The position numbers and the translations under genes were made by a program. From NCBI RefSeq assembly GCF_004123195.1, contig NZ_SDLI01000002.1, positions 396,914 to 460,913 of the forward strand: 64,000 nucleotides of DNA. The letters are read 5' to 3'. Shown here one piece after another: positions 17,846 to 26,987 of the stretch. Within the stretch, counting starts at the first letter, position 1. The number at the start of each line of letters is the position of its first letter. Source of the DNA: Ammoniphilus sp. CFH 90114. Its GTDB lineage: Bacteria; Bacillota; Bacilli; Aneurinibacillales; RAOX-1. The notes beneath the pieces were generated by a model. That model had not been told where the DNA came from. It searched no databases and saw only the letters and a list, made by a program, of their open reading frames with translations.

Positions 17846-18328
17846 ATGGCGAATCTTCAAGGAAAACAAAAAGGTTCATGGAAATGGTCTAAAGAAGGAT
17901 ATGTTAAACAAGCAGAAAAATATAAGCCCAAAAAACCGGTCGCATACAACTGCTTAAAAGCTTTTACGGTTGGAGGTTTAATCTGTGCTTTGGGCCAAGG
18001 AATATCTAACTTTTATATTTACTTTTTTGGATTTACCGAGCAAAATGCTGGAAATCCTACCGTGGCTACTCTGATATTTATTGCTGTGCTTCTAACGGGG
18101 TTTGGTGTTTACGATAACATTGGTCAATTTGCTGGTGCAGGTTCTGCGGTGCCGGTTACCGGGTTTGCTAATTCTGTTGCCGCCGCTGCCATTGAGCATC
18201 GAAGTGAGGGGTGGGTGCTCGGAGTTGGGGGAAATATGTTCAAGCTAGCCGGCGCTGTTATTGTCTACGGAGTTGTAGCTGCCTTTTTCATGGCTCTTAT
18301 AAAAAAGCTATGGCTTCTTATGATTTAA
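17846..18328 (+). CDS. spoVAC: stage V sporulation protein AC
   Basis: Membrane subunit of the SpoVA channel that moves Ca-dipicolinic acid into the forespore and out on germination; SpoVAC has been described as mechanosensitive. 160 residues from the ATG at 17846 (GGAGG 10 nt upstream). A basic N-terminal tail of about 35 residues precedes four hydrophobic segments, with the conserved FAGAGSAVPVTGFANSVAA turn around residues 95-113. First gene of this spoVA cluster: spoVAA and spoVAB, which precede it in Bacillus subtilis, are absent. Confidence 0.93.
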   Translation: MANLQGKQKGSWKWSKEGYVKQAEKYKPKKPVAYNCLKAFTVGGLICALGQGISNFYIYFFGFTEQNAGNPTVATLIFIAVLLTGFGVYDNIGQFAGAGSAVPVTGFANSVAAAAIEHRSEGWVLGVGGNMFKLAGAVIVYGVVAAFFMALIKKLWLLMI

Positions 18329-18344
18329 AGTGGAGGGAGGGTAT

Positions 18345-19370
18345 ATGATGAACGTTCCGCCGCGTGTGAGCAGGCAAACATGGAGGTTCAGTAAAGATAT
18401 CCGCATCATGGGTTCGGGTGTTGCTACAGGTCCTCTAGAAGGCCAAGGTCCTCTAGGAGAAGAGTTTGATATTGTTCACGAGGATAACTATGCGAACGAG
18501 GATTCTTGGGAAAAAGCCGAACGAAAAATGATGGCCCAAGCCACTGAAGTAGCCATTAAAAAAAGCAACATCACAGGTCAAGAAATTGATGTGATGTTAG
18601 CTGGGGATTTACTTAATCAGATTATCACTTCAAATTATACAGCAAGAGGGCTAGAACTTCCCTTGCTTGGTTTGTTTGGTGCTTGCTCTACCTCTATGGA
18701 AGGGTTGGCTCTTGCGGCAGCTCTTGTTGATGGAGGTTTCGTCAGGTATGCGTTAACGGGATGCAGCAGCCATAACTCAACGGCAGAAAGGCAATTTCGT
18801 TACCCTACGGAATATGGAGGACAAAAGCCCCCTCATGCTCAGTTTACCGTTACGGGGGCAGGAGCCTCAGTGGTAGGGTTAGGAGCTAGTGGACCCCGGA
18901 TTACGCATGCGACCGTAGGGAAGGTAACAGATCTCGGGATAAAGGATCCGTTTGATATGGGAAGTGCTATGGCGCCAGCTGCAGCGGATACCATATCTAC
19001 ACACTTTAAAGATCTGGACCGGACTCCTCAAGACTACGATTTAATTGTTACGGGTGATCTAGGGAAGGTTGGCTATGCCATTCTCAAGGATATGATGATG
19101 GATCTTGGGTATGATATGACACCGCATTATAGCGACTGTGGTCTGATGATATACAGTCCAAGTCAGGACGTGTTCTCAGGGGGCAGTGGATGTGCTTCTA
19201 GTGCCGTGGTTACTTACAGCCATATCGTGAATGGATTACAAAATGGGAGATTTGGAAGAGTACTTGTTGTGGCAACGGGAGCGTTGTTTAGTCCAATAAG
19301 CTTTCAACAAGGTGAATCTATTCCTTGTATAGCCCATGGAGTGGTCATGGAGGGAGTGCAGGAAGGATGA
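18345..19370 (+). CDS. spoVAD: stage V sporulation protein AD
   Basis: Soluble, thiolase-fold protein of the spore inner membrane that binds dipicolinic acid directly. 341 residues; KAS/thiolase-like motifs include [10 protein letters not shown] (about 118-127, with a Cys at the thiolase nucleophile position), [12 protein letters not shown] and [21 protein letters not shown] precedes two adjacent ATG codons (18345, 18348); either could be used. Its TGA overlaps the ATG of spoVAEb by 4 nt, implying coupled translation. Confidence 0.94.
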   Translation: MMNVPPRVSRQTWRFSKDIRIMGSGVATGPLEGQGPLGEEFDIVHEDNYANEDSWEKAERKMMAQATEVAIKKSNITGQEIDVMLAGDLLNQIITSNYTARGLELPLLGLFGACSTSMEGLALAAALVDGGFVRYALTGCSSHNSTAERQFRYPTEYGGQKPPHAQFTVTGAGASVVGLGASGPRITHATVGKVTDLGIKDPFDMGSAMAPAAADTISTHFKDLDRTPQDYDLIVTGDLGKVGYAILKDMMMDLGYDMTPHYSDCGLMIYSPSQDVFSGGSGCASSAVVTYSHIVNGLQNGRFGRVLVVATGALFSPISFQQGESIPCIAHGVVMEGVQEG

Positions 19371-19720
19371 GTGAATATTTCATTGCCTTTCTTGTCGGAG
19401 GAATAATTTGTCTCATTGGCCAGCTTATGCTCGATCTAACGAAGATGACTCCTGCACACGTGATGAGTACATTAGTGGTTGCTGGAGTAGTACTAGATGG
19501 GCTTGGGCTTTATGATCCCCTGATTGATTTTGCGGGGGCAGGAGCGACGGTACCAATAACCAGCTTTGGACATGCTTTGTACCATGGGGCATGGGCGGAG
19601 GCCGAGACGAATGGGCTAGTGGGTATTGTTACAGGAATATTTGAAGTGCCGAGTGCCGGTATCTCTTCCGCTATTGTGTTTGGATTTTTAGGTGCACTCG
19701 TCTTTAAACCGAAGGGGTGA
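19367..19720 (+). CDS. spoVAEb: stage V sporulation protein AEb
   Basis: Membrane subunit related to SpoVAC, part of the DPA channel. 117 residues with four hydrophobic segments and the signature [18 protein letters not shown] (about 54-71), parallel to the SpoVAC motif. The start ATG at 19367 overlaps the spoVAD stop (ATGA) and follows GGAAGG. Confidence 0.93.
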   Translation: MSEYFIAFLVGGIICLIGQLMLDLTKMTPAHVMSTLVVAGVVLDGLGLYDPLIDFAGAGATVPITSFGHALYHGAWAEAETNGLVGIVTGIFEVPSAGISSAIVFGFLGALVFKPKG

Positions 19721-19729
19721 CGAAAAAAG

Positions 19730-20317
19730 ATGAAACCAACCATGAGAGACATCATTATTATTACCGATGGAGATCAAGTTGCGCAAAAAGCTATTGAAGT
19801 TGTAGCCCATAATATTGGTGGTCGTTGTATATCGAGGTCAGGTGGAAATCCTACCCCTCTAACAGGTGAAGAGATTGTGGAGCAAGTGTTGAGAGCAAAG
19901 TATGATCCCGTTCTTGTAATGTTTGATGATAATGGAAATGGAAGTGAGGGGGATGGAGAACGAGCTCTAGAATATGTTGCTACTCATCCTGATATGAATG
20001 TATTGGGTATCGTTGCTGTAGCTTCTAACACTCCTATGGTGGACGGGATCGATGTCGACCTATGTGTCAATCTCGATGCACAGGTAACACAATGTTCTGT
20101 TGACAAAGATGGAGTGGAACATTGTGATCGAAAGACCCATATTGATGGGGATACCGTCGATGTACTAAGTCGTTTGAATGTACCGATTGTTGTAGGAGTA
20201 GGGGATATCGGAAAGATGCACGGACGTGATCATCATATCCATGGGGCGCCTGTTACTACTAAAGCAGTAGAAATCATCTTAGAGAGGAGTGGGTATCTTG
20301 GCAACGAAAGCTCCTGA
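19730..20317 (+). CDS. spoVAEa: stage V sporulation protein AEa
   Basis: Soluble member of the spoVA operon (195 residues) of unsettled function, found between spoVAEb and spoVAF as in Bacillus subtilis. Visible features are a TOPRIM-like or receiver-like alpha/beta start (DIIIITDGDQVAQKAIE), MFDDNGNGSEGDGE around 66-79 and a His-rich stretch HGRDHHIHGAP near 168-178. The last 20 bp overlap the start of spoVAF. Confidence 0.88.
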   Translation: MKPTMRDIIIITDGDQVAQKAIEVVAHNIGGRCISRSGGNPTPLTGEEIVEQVLRAKYDPVLVMFDDNGNGSEGDGERALEYVATHPDMNVLGIVAVASNTPMVDGIDVDLCVNLDAQVTQCSVDKDGVEHCDRKTHIDGDTVDVLSRLNVPIVVGVGDIGKMHGRDHHIHGAPVTTKAVEIILERSGYLGNESS

Positions 20318-21821
20318 GAAAGAGAAGGATAAGACCCGAGGTGCCGAGACAGGTAGCGCCCCGATAAAAAAGGGTTTGAAATTCTTTAAGAAAATAGAGT
20401 TAAACAAAAAACTGCTTAACGAACGCATTCAATCGGAAGTTAGTTATGATATGAAGTGTCGTGAGATGAATTTTGCCGAAAAAGACGTAGCCTTCTTTTA
20501 TGTGAATGGTTTGATTGACGCCAAGCTAATGACCGTAATGGCTAATTTAATGTCGGATCTCAAGCGGGAAGAGGTCGTTCCAAATACAATTAAACACTTT
20601 TTAGAACGATATACCACGCATATGTCGGTTGAAACCGTAGAAAATTTCGATGAAGCGATAGATAAAGTGATGTGTGGTGTAGTCTTATTCCTTATTGAAG
20701 ATGAGGATAAAGGATTACTGATCGATGCTAGAAGCTACCCCGGACGAAGCCCTGCTGAACCTGATACGGAACGGGTTGTACGTGGGGCACGCGACGGTTT
20801 TATAGAAAATATAGTTATTAACACAGCATTGACTAGAAGACGGATTCGTGACGAGAGATTGAGAATGGAAATGATCCAAGTCGGTACCCGTTCTAAAACA
20901 GATGTCTGTATTGCCTACTTAAACGATGTGGCTGACCCTGGTTTAGTGGATCTTCTTAAAGAGAGAATGCAAGAAATTAAAATAGACGGAATACCGATGG
21001 CAGAAAAGACTATTGAAGAATTTATTGTAGGCAAAAATTTAAACCCCTATCCATTAGTACGTTATACGGAGAGGCCAGACGTTGCTGCAATCCATCTATT
21101 AGAAGGTCATGTCTTAGTTTTTGTTGATACTTCCCCAAGTGTGATGATTACACCAACGACCTTTTTCCATCATGTCCAGCACGCTGAAGAATATCGTCAA
21201 AAGCCCATAGCTGGGGCATATCTCAGATGGGTTCGGTTCTTCGGGATCTTTGCTTCCTTATTTTTACTCCCCATCTGGTTATTCTATGCAATGAATAAAG
21301 GCTATTTACCTGCCGAGTTAGCGTTTATCGGGCCGAGGGAAACAGGAGCAATCCCTATATTTTGGCAATTTGTTCTGGCTGAGATTGGGATTGACCTCAT
21401 GAGATTGGCTGCGGTACATACTCCCTCACCGTTAGCTACCGCAATGGGTTTAATTGCTGCCATTCTCATCGGGGAAGTAGCCATCAATGTAGGATTATTT
21501 ATGCCTGAGACGATTCTATATTTGGCAGTGGCTTCTATAGGGATGTTTGCTACCCCTAGTTATGAACTCAGTCTTGCTAATCGTATGGTCAGGATTTTGT
21601 TACTTTCGGCAGTCTTCGTGTTTGGGTTACCAGGGTTCATGGTTGTAACGACTTTATTGGTCATTATGTTGGTAACAACGACTTCCCTGAATACGCCTTA
21701 CCTTTGGCCATTTATTCCTTTTAACTTGAGTGCCATGAAAAATGTCTTAGTAAGGATGGCAGTTCCTACACTGAAAAAGCGCCCGAGCATTGTTCATCCG
21801 CAAAATAATTGGCGCCAATAG
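20298..21821 (+). CDS. spoVAF: SpoVAF (GerA-type spore membrane protein)
   Basis: Homologue of A-subunits of GerA germinant receptors; located in the spore inner membrane and reported in Bacillus to amplify germination. 507 residues from the TTG at 20298 (GAGAGGAG upstream; a GTG at 20289 overlaps that site). A ~300-residue hydrophilic N-terminal domain is followed by five to six membrane helices from about residue 310 (FFGIFASLFLLPIWLFYAM ...). It overlaps the spoVAEa end. Last gene of the spoVA cluster. Confidence 0.92.
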   Translation: MATKAPEKEKDKTRGAETGSAPIKKGLKFFKKIELNKKLLNERIQSEVSYDMKCREMNFAEKDVAFFYVNGLIDAKLMTVMANLMSDLKREEVVPNTIKHFLERYTTHMSVETVENFDEAIDKVMCGVVLFLIEDEDKGLLIDARSYPGRSPAEPDTERVVRGARDGFIENIVINTALTRRRIRDERLRMEMIQVGTRSKTDVCIAYLNDVADPGLVDLLKERMQEIKIDGIPMAEKTIEEFIVGKNLNPYPLVRYTERPDVAAIHLLEGHVLVFVDTSPSVMITPTTFFHHVQHAEEYRQKPIAGAYLRWVRFFGIFASLFLLPIWLFYAMNKGYLPAELAFIGPRETGAIPIFWQFVLAEIGIDLMRLAAVHTPSPLATAMGLIAAILIGEVAINVGLFMPETILYLAVASIGMFATPSYELSLANRMVRILLLSAVFVFGLPGFMVVTTLLVIMLVTTTSLNTPYLWPFIPFNLSAMKNVLVRMAVPTLKKRPSIVHPQNNWRQ

Positions 21822-21846
21822 CCATGATGACAATTAGGCAGACAGG

Positions 21847-21875
21847 TTGTCACTTTTACAGTATAGTGGTATATT
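21847..21875 (+). promoter_or_regulatory. candidate sigma-A promoter of lysA
   Basis: TTGTCA, 17 nt, TATATT, about 80 bp upstream of lysA. It precedes the hairpin at 21903, so that hairpin would lie in the lysA leader. Confidence 0.6.
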
Positions 21876-21902
21876 TTATAGATATATATGTTGAAATGAA
21901 AT

Positions 21903-21925
21903 GGCGTTTTTATGCGCCTTTTTTT
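21903..21925 (+). terminator. terminator-like hairpin between spoVAF and lysA
   Basis: Short GGCG / CGCC stem with an 8-nt loop followed by seven T residues. It may end spoVAF transcripts or act as a leader attenuator for lysA, since a candidate promoter lies upstream of it. Confidence 0.6.
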
Positions 21926-21956
21926 CGTAAATACGGGCCGAGGAGGGGATAGGGAA

Positions 21957-23279
21957 GTGTACCTACATGGAACTAGCAAAATAAATGAACAAGGCCATCT
22001 TGAAATAGGTGGTTGTGATACAGTAGAGCTTGCAAATAAGTTCGGTACTCCCTTATTTGTATATGATGAAGTACTAATCCGCCAAAAGTGTAGAGATTTT
22101 ATGCATGCGTTCAAGGATACAGGCCTTTCGTTCCAAGTGGCTTACGCAAGCAAAGCGTTTATGTCCATGGCCATGTGCCGTTTGGTAGCAGAAGAGGGTC
22201 TTTCTCTTGATGTAGTATCCGGAGGAGAGTTATACACGGCTTTGAAGGCTGACTTCCCTGCTGACCGTATTCACTTTCATGGAAACAACAAAACACCCGA
22301 TGAGATTGAAATGGCACTTGATGCAGAAATTGGCTGTTTTGTTGTAGATAATTTCTATGAGCTCGAACTTCTTCATGCCCTGGCGAAAGACCGAAAGAAA
22401 AAAGTAAATATTCTTTTGCGATTGACTCCTGGGGTATCGGCGCATACCCATGAATATATATCTACAGGACAAGATGATTCTAAGTTTGGTTTCAGTGTGA
22501 CTAAAGGGCAAGCGTTGGAAGGCATGAAGCAGGCACTAACTATGGAATACTTCAATGTCCTTGGAATTCATTCTCATATTGGTTCGCAAATTTTTGAAAC
22601 CAATGGGTTTGTCGCGGCTGTTGCCAAGTTGTCTGAGTTTCTATTTGACTTAAGACAGCAGACCGGTTACGAATTGAAGGTACTTAACCTTGGTGGAGGA
22701 TTTGGTATTCGTTATACGAATGAAGACACTCCTCTGAAGGCTGGAGAATATATACAATCGATTACTAATGAGGTACGCAAGCAATTCCAAGAAGCCCATT
22801 ATACACTCCCAGAGATCTGGATTGAACCAGGTCGCAGTATTGTGGGTGATGCAGGAACTACGCTGTATAAGACAGGGTCCGTTAAGACGATTCCTGGAAT
22901 TCGCAAGTATATCTCTGTGGACGGAGGAATGACCGATAATATCCGCCCAGCCTTGTATCAATCACGCTATGAGGCCATGCTGGCTAACCGTGCGGGAGAA
23001 GCAGCAGACGACTTGGTTTCTGTCGCAGGCAAGTGCTGTGAATCAGGAGATATGTTGATCTGGGATATCAACCTTCCGACGGTGAACTCCGGGGATATTC
23101 TAGCTGTATCTTGTACGGGAGCCTATGGCTATGCCATGGCAAATAATTATAATCGGATTACTCGTCCTGCTGTTGTCTTTGTAAAAGACGGCAATGCTGA
23201 GATTGTTGTTGAACGCGAAACTTACGATGACATCGTGAAGAAGGATCGAATTCCAGCCAGTATGATGATCACGAAGTAA
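21957..23279 (+). CDS. lysA: diaminopimelate decarboxylase
   Basis: Last step of lysine synthesis: decarboxylates meso-diaminopimelate using PLP. 440 residues from the GTG at 21957 (GGAGG 10 nt upstream). PLP lysine is in AYASKAF (about 63); the glycine-rich phosphate loop [11 protein letters not shown] lies near 243; EPGRS (about 288) and CCESGD (about 360) supply substrate and dimer contacts. Its place after spoVAF and before ppiB matches Bacillus subtilis. No lysine riboswitch is seen: the leader is far too short. Confidence 0.95.
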   Translation: MYLHGTSKINEQGHLEIGGCDTVELANKFGTPLFVYDEVLIRQKCRDFMHAFKDTGLSFQVAYASKAFMSMAMCRLVAEEGLSLDVVSGGELYTALKADFPADRIHFHGNNKTPDEIEMALDAEIGCFVVDNFYELELLHALAKDRKKKVNILLRLTPGVSAHTHEYISTGQDDSKFGFSVTKGQALEGMKQALTMEYFNVLGIHSHIGSQIFETNGFVAAVAKLSEFLFDLRQQTGYELKVLNLGGGFGIRYTNEDTPLKAGEYIQSITNEVRKQFQEAHYTLPEIWIEPGRSIVGDAGTTLYKTGSVKTIPGIRKYISVDGGMTDNIRPALYQSRYEAMLANRAGEAADDLVSVAGKCCESGDMLIWDINLPTVNSGDILAVSCTGAYGYAMANNYNRITRPAVVFVKDGNAEIVVERETYDDIVKKDRIPASMMITK

Positions 23280-23288
23280 GCCCGAAGG

Positions 23289-23319
23289 ACCGGTACACGC
23301 TGTACCGGTTTTCTTTTTT
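23289..23319 (+). terminator. intrinsic terminator of lysA
   Basis: Perfect 9-bp stem ACCGGTACA / TGTACCGGT with CGC loop, followed by a T-rich run. Confidence 0.92.
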
Positions 23320-23380
23320 AGTTGGATTATCGTATAATCAAGTAGTATGTCTACATAATGGTAAAGGAGTGCTGTTACAT

Positions 23381-23818
23381 ATGAGTAAATATGCAGTGAT
23401 TGATTTGGAAAAAGGTGGACAAGTTAAGGTTGAACTATTTGAGAATGAAGCACCTGGAACAGTAGAGAACTTCGAGAAACTTATTAAAGAAGGATTCTAT
23501 AACGGACTAAACTTCCACCGTGTCATTCCTGGATTCGTAGCTCAAGGCGGATGCCCTCATGGTACGGGTACAGGTGGCCCTGGGTATACGATTAAATGCG
23601 AAACACAAGGTAATCCTCATAAGCATGAGCGTGGTTCTCTATCTATGGCGCATGCTGGAAAAAATACGGGTGGTTCCCAATTCTTTATCGTATATGAGCC
23701 GCAACCACACTTGAATGGCGTACATACCGTCTTCGGAAAAGTAGTTGAGGGAATGGAGTACGTAGACGATATTAAGCAAGGCGATAAAATGAAAGAAGTA
23801 ACCATTGTAGAAGCTTAA
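23381..23818 (+). CDS. ppiB: peptidyl-prolyl cis-trans isomerase (cyclophilin PpiB)
   Basis: Cytoplasmic prolyl isomerase assisting protein folding. 145 residues from the ATG at 23381 (AAAGGAG 11 nt upstream). Cyclophilin motifs: [14 protein letters not shown] with the catalytic Arg (about 50-63), [15 protein letters not shown] (about 102-116) and [11 protein letters not shown]. Single-gene unit between two terminators. Confidence 0.95.
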   Translation: MSKYAVIDLEKGGQVKVELFENEAPGTVENFEKLIKEGFYNGLNFHRVIPGFVAQGGCPHGTGTGGPGYTIKCETQGNPHKHERGSLSMAHAGKNTGGSQFFIVYEPQPHLNGVHTVFGKVVEGMEYVDDIKQGDKMKEVTIVEA

Positions 23819-23826
23819 GATTCTTT

Positions 23827-23862
23827 AGAGCTCACGACGTGATTGTTCGTGGGCTCTTTATT
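23827..23862 (+). terminator. terminator of ppiB
   Basis: 11-bp stem AGAGCTCACGA / TCGTGGGCTCT (one G-T pair) followed by a broken T run. Confidence 0.7.
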
Positions 23863-23886
23863 ATAGTAACCAGCTATTTTAATCTA

Positions 23887-23914
23887 TTCTAAACGACAAA
23901 ATTTGTTGTATAAT
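23887..23914 (+). promoter_or_regulatory. possible sigma-A promoter of scpAB
   Basis: TTCTAA, 16 nt, TATAAT, 39 bp before scpA. The -10 is perfect; the -35 is weak. Confidence 0.45.
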
Positions 23915-23952
23915 AGTCATCAGCCCAAAAGAAGCAGGCGAGGATGACGACG

Positions 23953-24714
23953 ATGGCTTATGAAGTAAAGCTGAATACATTCGAAGGACCTCTAGATCTT
24001 CTCCTTCACTTAATTGATAAAGCCGAAGTAGATATCTATGATATTCCGATTACGCTTATAACGGAACAATATATGAATTACCTCTATATCATGCAGGAAT
24101 TTCAGCTAGACATAGCCAGCGAGTTCTTGGTTATGGCTGCCACCTTGTTGGAAATCAAGAGCAAGCTGCTTCTTCCAAGAAAGGAAGAGCCTGCCTTTCA
24201 GCCGATGTTAGATTTAGAAGAAGAATATGACCCAAGAATGGAACTTGTTGAACGATTACTAGAGTACAAGAAATTTAAGTCTCTAGCAGATGAACTTAAG
24301 CACCGGGAGATTGGCAGAAGTAAAATCTTTACTCGCACTCCTGAGGACTTAACAGCCTACATGTCTATTGTAGAAGAGAATCCTGTAGCCGATGTAACAT
24401 TGTATGATCTCATGGATGCTTTATCAAAAGTCTTTACGAAGTCAGGAAACTCTGAATCTAAACCTATGTCAAGGGTTCACCGCGATGAGGTGTCTGTAAA
24501 AGATAGAATGAGAGAAGTTCGTGATCTACTGTCTATGAAAGGCACGATCCCGTTTTCTAAACTATTTGCTGAATCTCCTATCAAGGCTGAGATTGTCACG
24601 ACCTTTATGGCCATCTTAGAGATGATGAGAAAGCATGAAATTGTATGCGAACAAAACGCTCTCTTCGATGACATACTGATTTCTCTAAGCAAGGGAGGAG
24701 CCCACCGTGGATAG
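23953..24714 (+). CDS. scpA: segregation and condensation protein A
   Basis: Kleisin subunit of the SMC-ScpA-ScpB condensin, which organises and segregates chromosomes. 253 residues from the ATG at 23953 (GCGAGG 9 nt upstream; an ATG at 23944 overlaps the ribosome site). The N-terminus FEGPLDLLLHLIDKAEVDIYDIPI is the SMC-neck-binding signature, and the C-terminal winged helix (GTIPFSKLFAESPIKAEIVTTFMAILEM) contacts the SMC head. It overlaps scpB by 8 bp. Confidence 0.95.
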   Translation: MAYEVKLNTFEGPLDLLLHLIDKAEVDIYDIPITLITEQYMNYLYIMQEFQLDIASEFLVMAATLLEIKSKLLLPRKEEPAFQPMLDLEEEYDPRMELVERLLEYKKFKSLADELKHREIGRSKIFTRTPEDLTAYMSIVEENPVADVTLYDLMDALSKVFTKSGNSESKPMSRVHRDEVSVKDRMREVRDLLSMKGTIPFSKLFAESPIKAEIVTTFMAILEMMRKHEIVCEQNALFDDILISLSKGGAHRG

Positions 24715-25288
24715 GTTGAATGAAAGTAAAGCAGTGATGGAGGGTTTGCTCTTTGTATCTGGGGATGAAGGAATAGATGCGAAAACGATAGCGGAGATTC
24801 TAGAAGTAGAGGAAGCTAGTGTGTTGGACATGCTCCATGAGATGCAAAAGGAGTTTAAAGAATCCGGCCGCGGCTTACAAATTATTGAGATTGCGGGTGC
24901 CTTCCAATTAACCACCCTACCTGAGCATGCCGTCTATTTCGAGAGATTAGCTAGTTCCCCAACTCATGCTACTCTGTCTCAAGCTGCTTTAGAAACCTTA
25001 GCGATTATTGCGTATAAACAGCCTATTACCCGTGCCGAGATTGAGGATATTCGTGGAGTCAAGTGTGAGAAGGCGATTAATACATTAATGAGCAAGAAGC
25101 TGATTCAAGAAAGGGGAAGGGCAGAGACAGCAGGACGTCCTATCCTTTATGGTACAACGAAGGAGTTCATGGACTACTTTGGACTTAAATCTATAAACGA
25201 CTTGCCACCCATGCCATCCATTGCGGTGGACGAAGAAGTAGAACAAGAGGTAGATCTGATTTTCCAAAAATTAAAGGAAAAAGCGTAG
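24707..25288 (+). CDS. scpB: segregation and condensation protein B
   Basis: Kite subunit of condensin that dimerises and binds ScpA. 193 residues with tandem winged-helix domains; AALETLAIIAYKQPITRAEIEDIRGV (about 88-113) is the hallmark. The start is GTG at 24707, overlapping the end of scpA, with GGGAGGAG upstream. Confidence 0.95.
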   Translation: MDRLNESKAVMEGLLFVSGDEGIDAKTIAEILEVEEASVLDMLHEMQKEFKESGRGLQIIEIAGAFQLTTLPEHAVYFERLASSPTHATLSQAALETLAIIAYKQPITRAEIEDIRGVKCEKAINTLMSKKLIQERGRAETAGRPILYGTTKEFMDYFGLKSINDLPPMPSIAVDEEVEQEVDLIFQKLKEKA

Positions 25289-25297
25289 AGAAATCTT

Positions 25298-25327
25298 TTG
25301 CAGTGCAAAATTTGTTTCTGGTATAAT
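25298..25327 (+). promoter_or_regulatory. sigma-A type promoter of the 114-aa gene
   Basis: TTGCAG, 18 nt, TATAAT, 32 bp upstream of the start codon at 25360. Confidence 0.65.
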
Positions 25328-25359
25328 ATGTTCTTAGTTAACGTGGAGGAGTGTCAAAT

Positions 25360-25704
25360 ATGATTCAAAATCTATATGATCAGATGTTAAATTACTTAAA
25401 GATGGAAGAAGAAATTGAGTTCAAAGAGTTTGATAGCTATTATAAGGAAGTTCTGTCTCTTCTTGAAAAGGAATATCAACAATATGATCAAGAGCAAGCT
25501 CTTTGGGCCCTCTTTATCATGGATAACATCAAAACCAACAGTGATTCTCGTGCACAGCGCAAATTCGCTGAAGCCAAAAAGTACAAGAAAATCTCTCAGC
25601 GTGCACAAATCTGGGTAGAAGCTCTTTTCATTCACTTAGTGAAGAGTGGAATGACCGATAAGGAAATCCACGACAAGATTGAAGCGATGTACGAGGCTGC
25701 TTAA
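25360..25704 (+). CDS. conserved-looking 114-residue helical protein, function unknown
   Basis: I do not recognise the family. The start ATG at 25360 has GGAGGA 9 nt upstream, a sigma-A promoter and a strong terminator, so it is a real single gene. The protein is soluble, acidic and predicted all-helical, rich in Glu, Lys, Tyr and Gln; a basic stretch RAQRKFAEAKKYKKISQRAQ lies around residues 65-84. It occupies the site between scpB and dacB where Bacillus subtilis has ypuI, but I see no resemblance to YpuI. Confidence 0.75.
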   Translation: MIQNLYDQMLNYLKMEEEIEFKEFDSYYKEVLSLLEKEYQQYDQEQALWALFIMDNIKTNSDSRAQRKFAEAKKYKKISQRAQIWVEALFIHLVKSGMTDKEIHDKIEAMYEAA

Positions 25705-25717
25705 TAGCTTTTTATAA

Positions 25718-25753
25718 AAAATAACCGGACGTAAGAGTCCGGTTATTTTTTTT
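25718..25753 (+). terminator. intrinsic terminator
   Basis: 13-bp stem AAAATAACCGGAC / GTCCGGTTATTTT with GTAAGA loop and a long T run. Confidence 0.93.
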
Positions 25754-25788
25754 GTTTTTGTCTGTTTTCTTCATCCTCATCCAATGTG

Positions 25789-25816
25789 ACATATCAAAAT
25801 GGGATAAGCATATACT
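25789..25816 (+). promoter_or_regulatory. candidate sigma-E promoter of dacB-spmAB
   Basis: ACATATC, 13 nt, CATATACT, resembling sigma-E (ATATT / CATACAnT). dacB-spmA-spmB is a sigma-E operon in Bacillus subtilis. Confidence 0.5.
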
Positions 25817-25847
25817 TGTACAAACTGCTTGATGTAAGGAGGATAAA

Positions 25848-26987
25848 ATGTATCGGGGGAAAAAACGAACAGCGCAATTGATTTTATTTGCATATATTCT
25901 ATCTTTATTTGCAATCCCTGTTGCGGAGGCAGCACCTTCGGTCTCTGCCCAAGCTGCTGCTGTTATTGATGTGGAGTCAGGGAGGATTTTATACGAGAAG
26001 CAAGGTCAGGAAAAAATGCGAGTAGCAAGTCTCACTAAGATCATGACCGCCATTGTAGCCATTGAAGAAGGAAAATTAGATGAGATGGTAACCGTGCCGG
26101 ATTATGCAATAGGAACGGAGGGCTCTTCTATCTATTTGCGCCACGGGGAGAAGCTAACCCTTGAGCATCTGCTCTATGGCTTAATGCTTCGCTCGGGAAA
26201 TGATGCAGCGGTAACGATTGCGGATCACATTGGTGGTTCGTTAGAAGGATTTGCCCGGTTAATGAATGAAAAAGTGGAATATCTGGGTCTAAGGCAAACT
26301 CACTTTACGAATCCTCATGGTTTGGATGATAGTAATCAGCATTTTTCCTCGGCGGTAGACATGGCACAAATTTCGGCTTATGCTCTGCGTAATGAGGATT
26401 TCAGAAAGATTGTATCAACCAAGGTCATGAAAATTCCGCAACACGGGGAGAAATGGGACCGTAAGCTAATCAATAAAAATAAGATGCTTAATCTCTATAA
26501 CGGAGCAGATGGAGTCAAAACCGGCTATACGAAGCTAGCGAAGAGATGCCTCGTTTCTTCCGCGACAAGAGATGGAAGGCAGATCGCAGTTGTTACCTTG
26601 AATGCTCCGGACGATTGGAGTGATCATTCTCGTTTGTTGGATTACGGCTTCAAACAATTTAGTCGCACTGAAATTGTAGGCGAAAAGGAACCAGTGGATA
26701 CGGACAAGGGATTAGTTACGGTCAATTCGTTCAATTATCCTCTGGCGGGTGGAGAAGAGAATAAAATTCGTAAGGTTGTTAAGATGGAAGACGGCTATAA
26801 AGAAATGCTGCCAGGCGGAGTAGCAGGGTACTTACATATCTATCTGGGTGATCAACAAATCGGACGAATTGGTTTAGTTTATTCAGGTGAAGAAAGGAGT
26901 ACCTCGGGAACTGGACTGCAGGTAAGCCGTCTGAGCGAGATTCTGTCCACTCTTAAGTCGCTCATCTGGGGGGCTTATAAATGGTGA
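25848..26987 (+). CDS. dacB: sporulation D-alanyl-D-alanine carboxypeptidase DacB
   Basis: PBP5-type carboxypeptidase that controls cortex peptidoglycan cross-linking from the mother-cell side. 379 residues: signal peptide (about 1-28, ending AEA), SLTK (about residue 62), SGND (about 117), KTGYT (about 223) and a C-terminal domain. It is paralogous to dacF 11 kb upstream. It is followed by spmA with a 7-bp overlap, so dacB-spmA-spmB form one unit as in Bacillus subtilis. Confidence 0.93.
   Translation: MYRGKKRTAQLILFAYILSLFAIPVAEAAPSVSAQAAAVIDVESGRILYEKQGQEKMRVASLTKIMTAIVAIEEGKLDEMVTVPDYAIGTEGSSIYLRHGEKLTLEHLLYGLMLRSGNDAAVTIADHIGGSLEGFARLMNEKVEYLGLRQTHFTNPHGLDDSNQHFSSAVDMAQISAYALRNEDFRKIVSTKVMKIPQHGEKWDRKLINKNKMLNLYNGADGVKTGYTKLAKRCLVSSATRDGRQIAVVTLNAPDDWSDHSRLLDYGFKQFSRTEIVGEKEPVDTDKGLVTVNSFNYPLAGGEENKIRKVVKMEDGYKEMLPGGVAGYLHIYLGDQQIGRIGLVYSGEERSTSGTGLQVSRLSEILSTLKSLIWGAYKW

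Noticed and set aside
21822-21956. Lysine (L-box) riboswitch before lysA
   Set aside because: The interval is about 130 bp and shows none of the conserved L-box helices.
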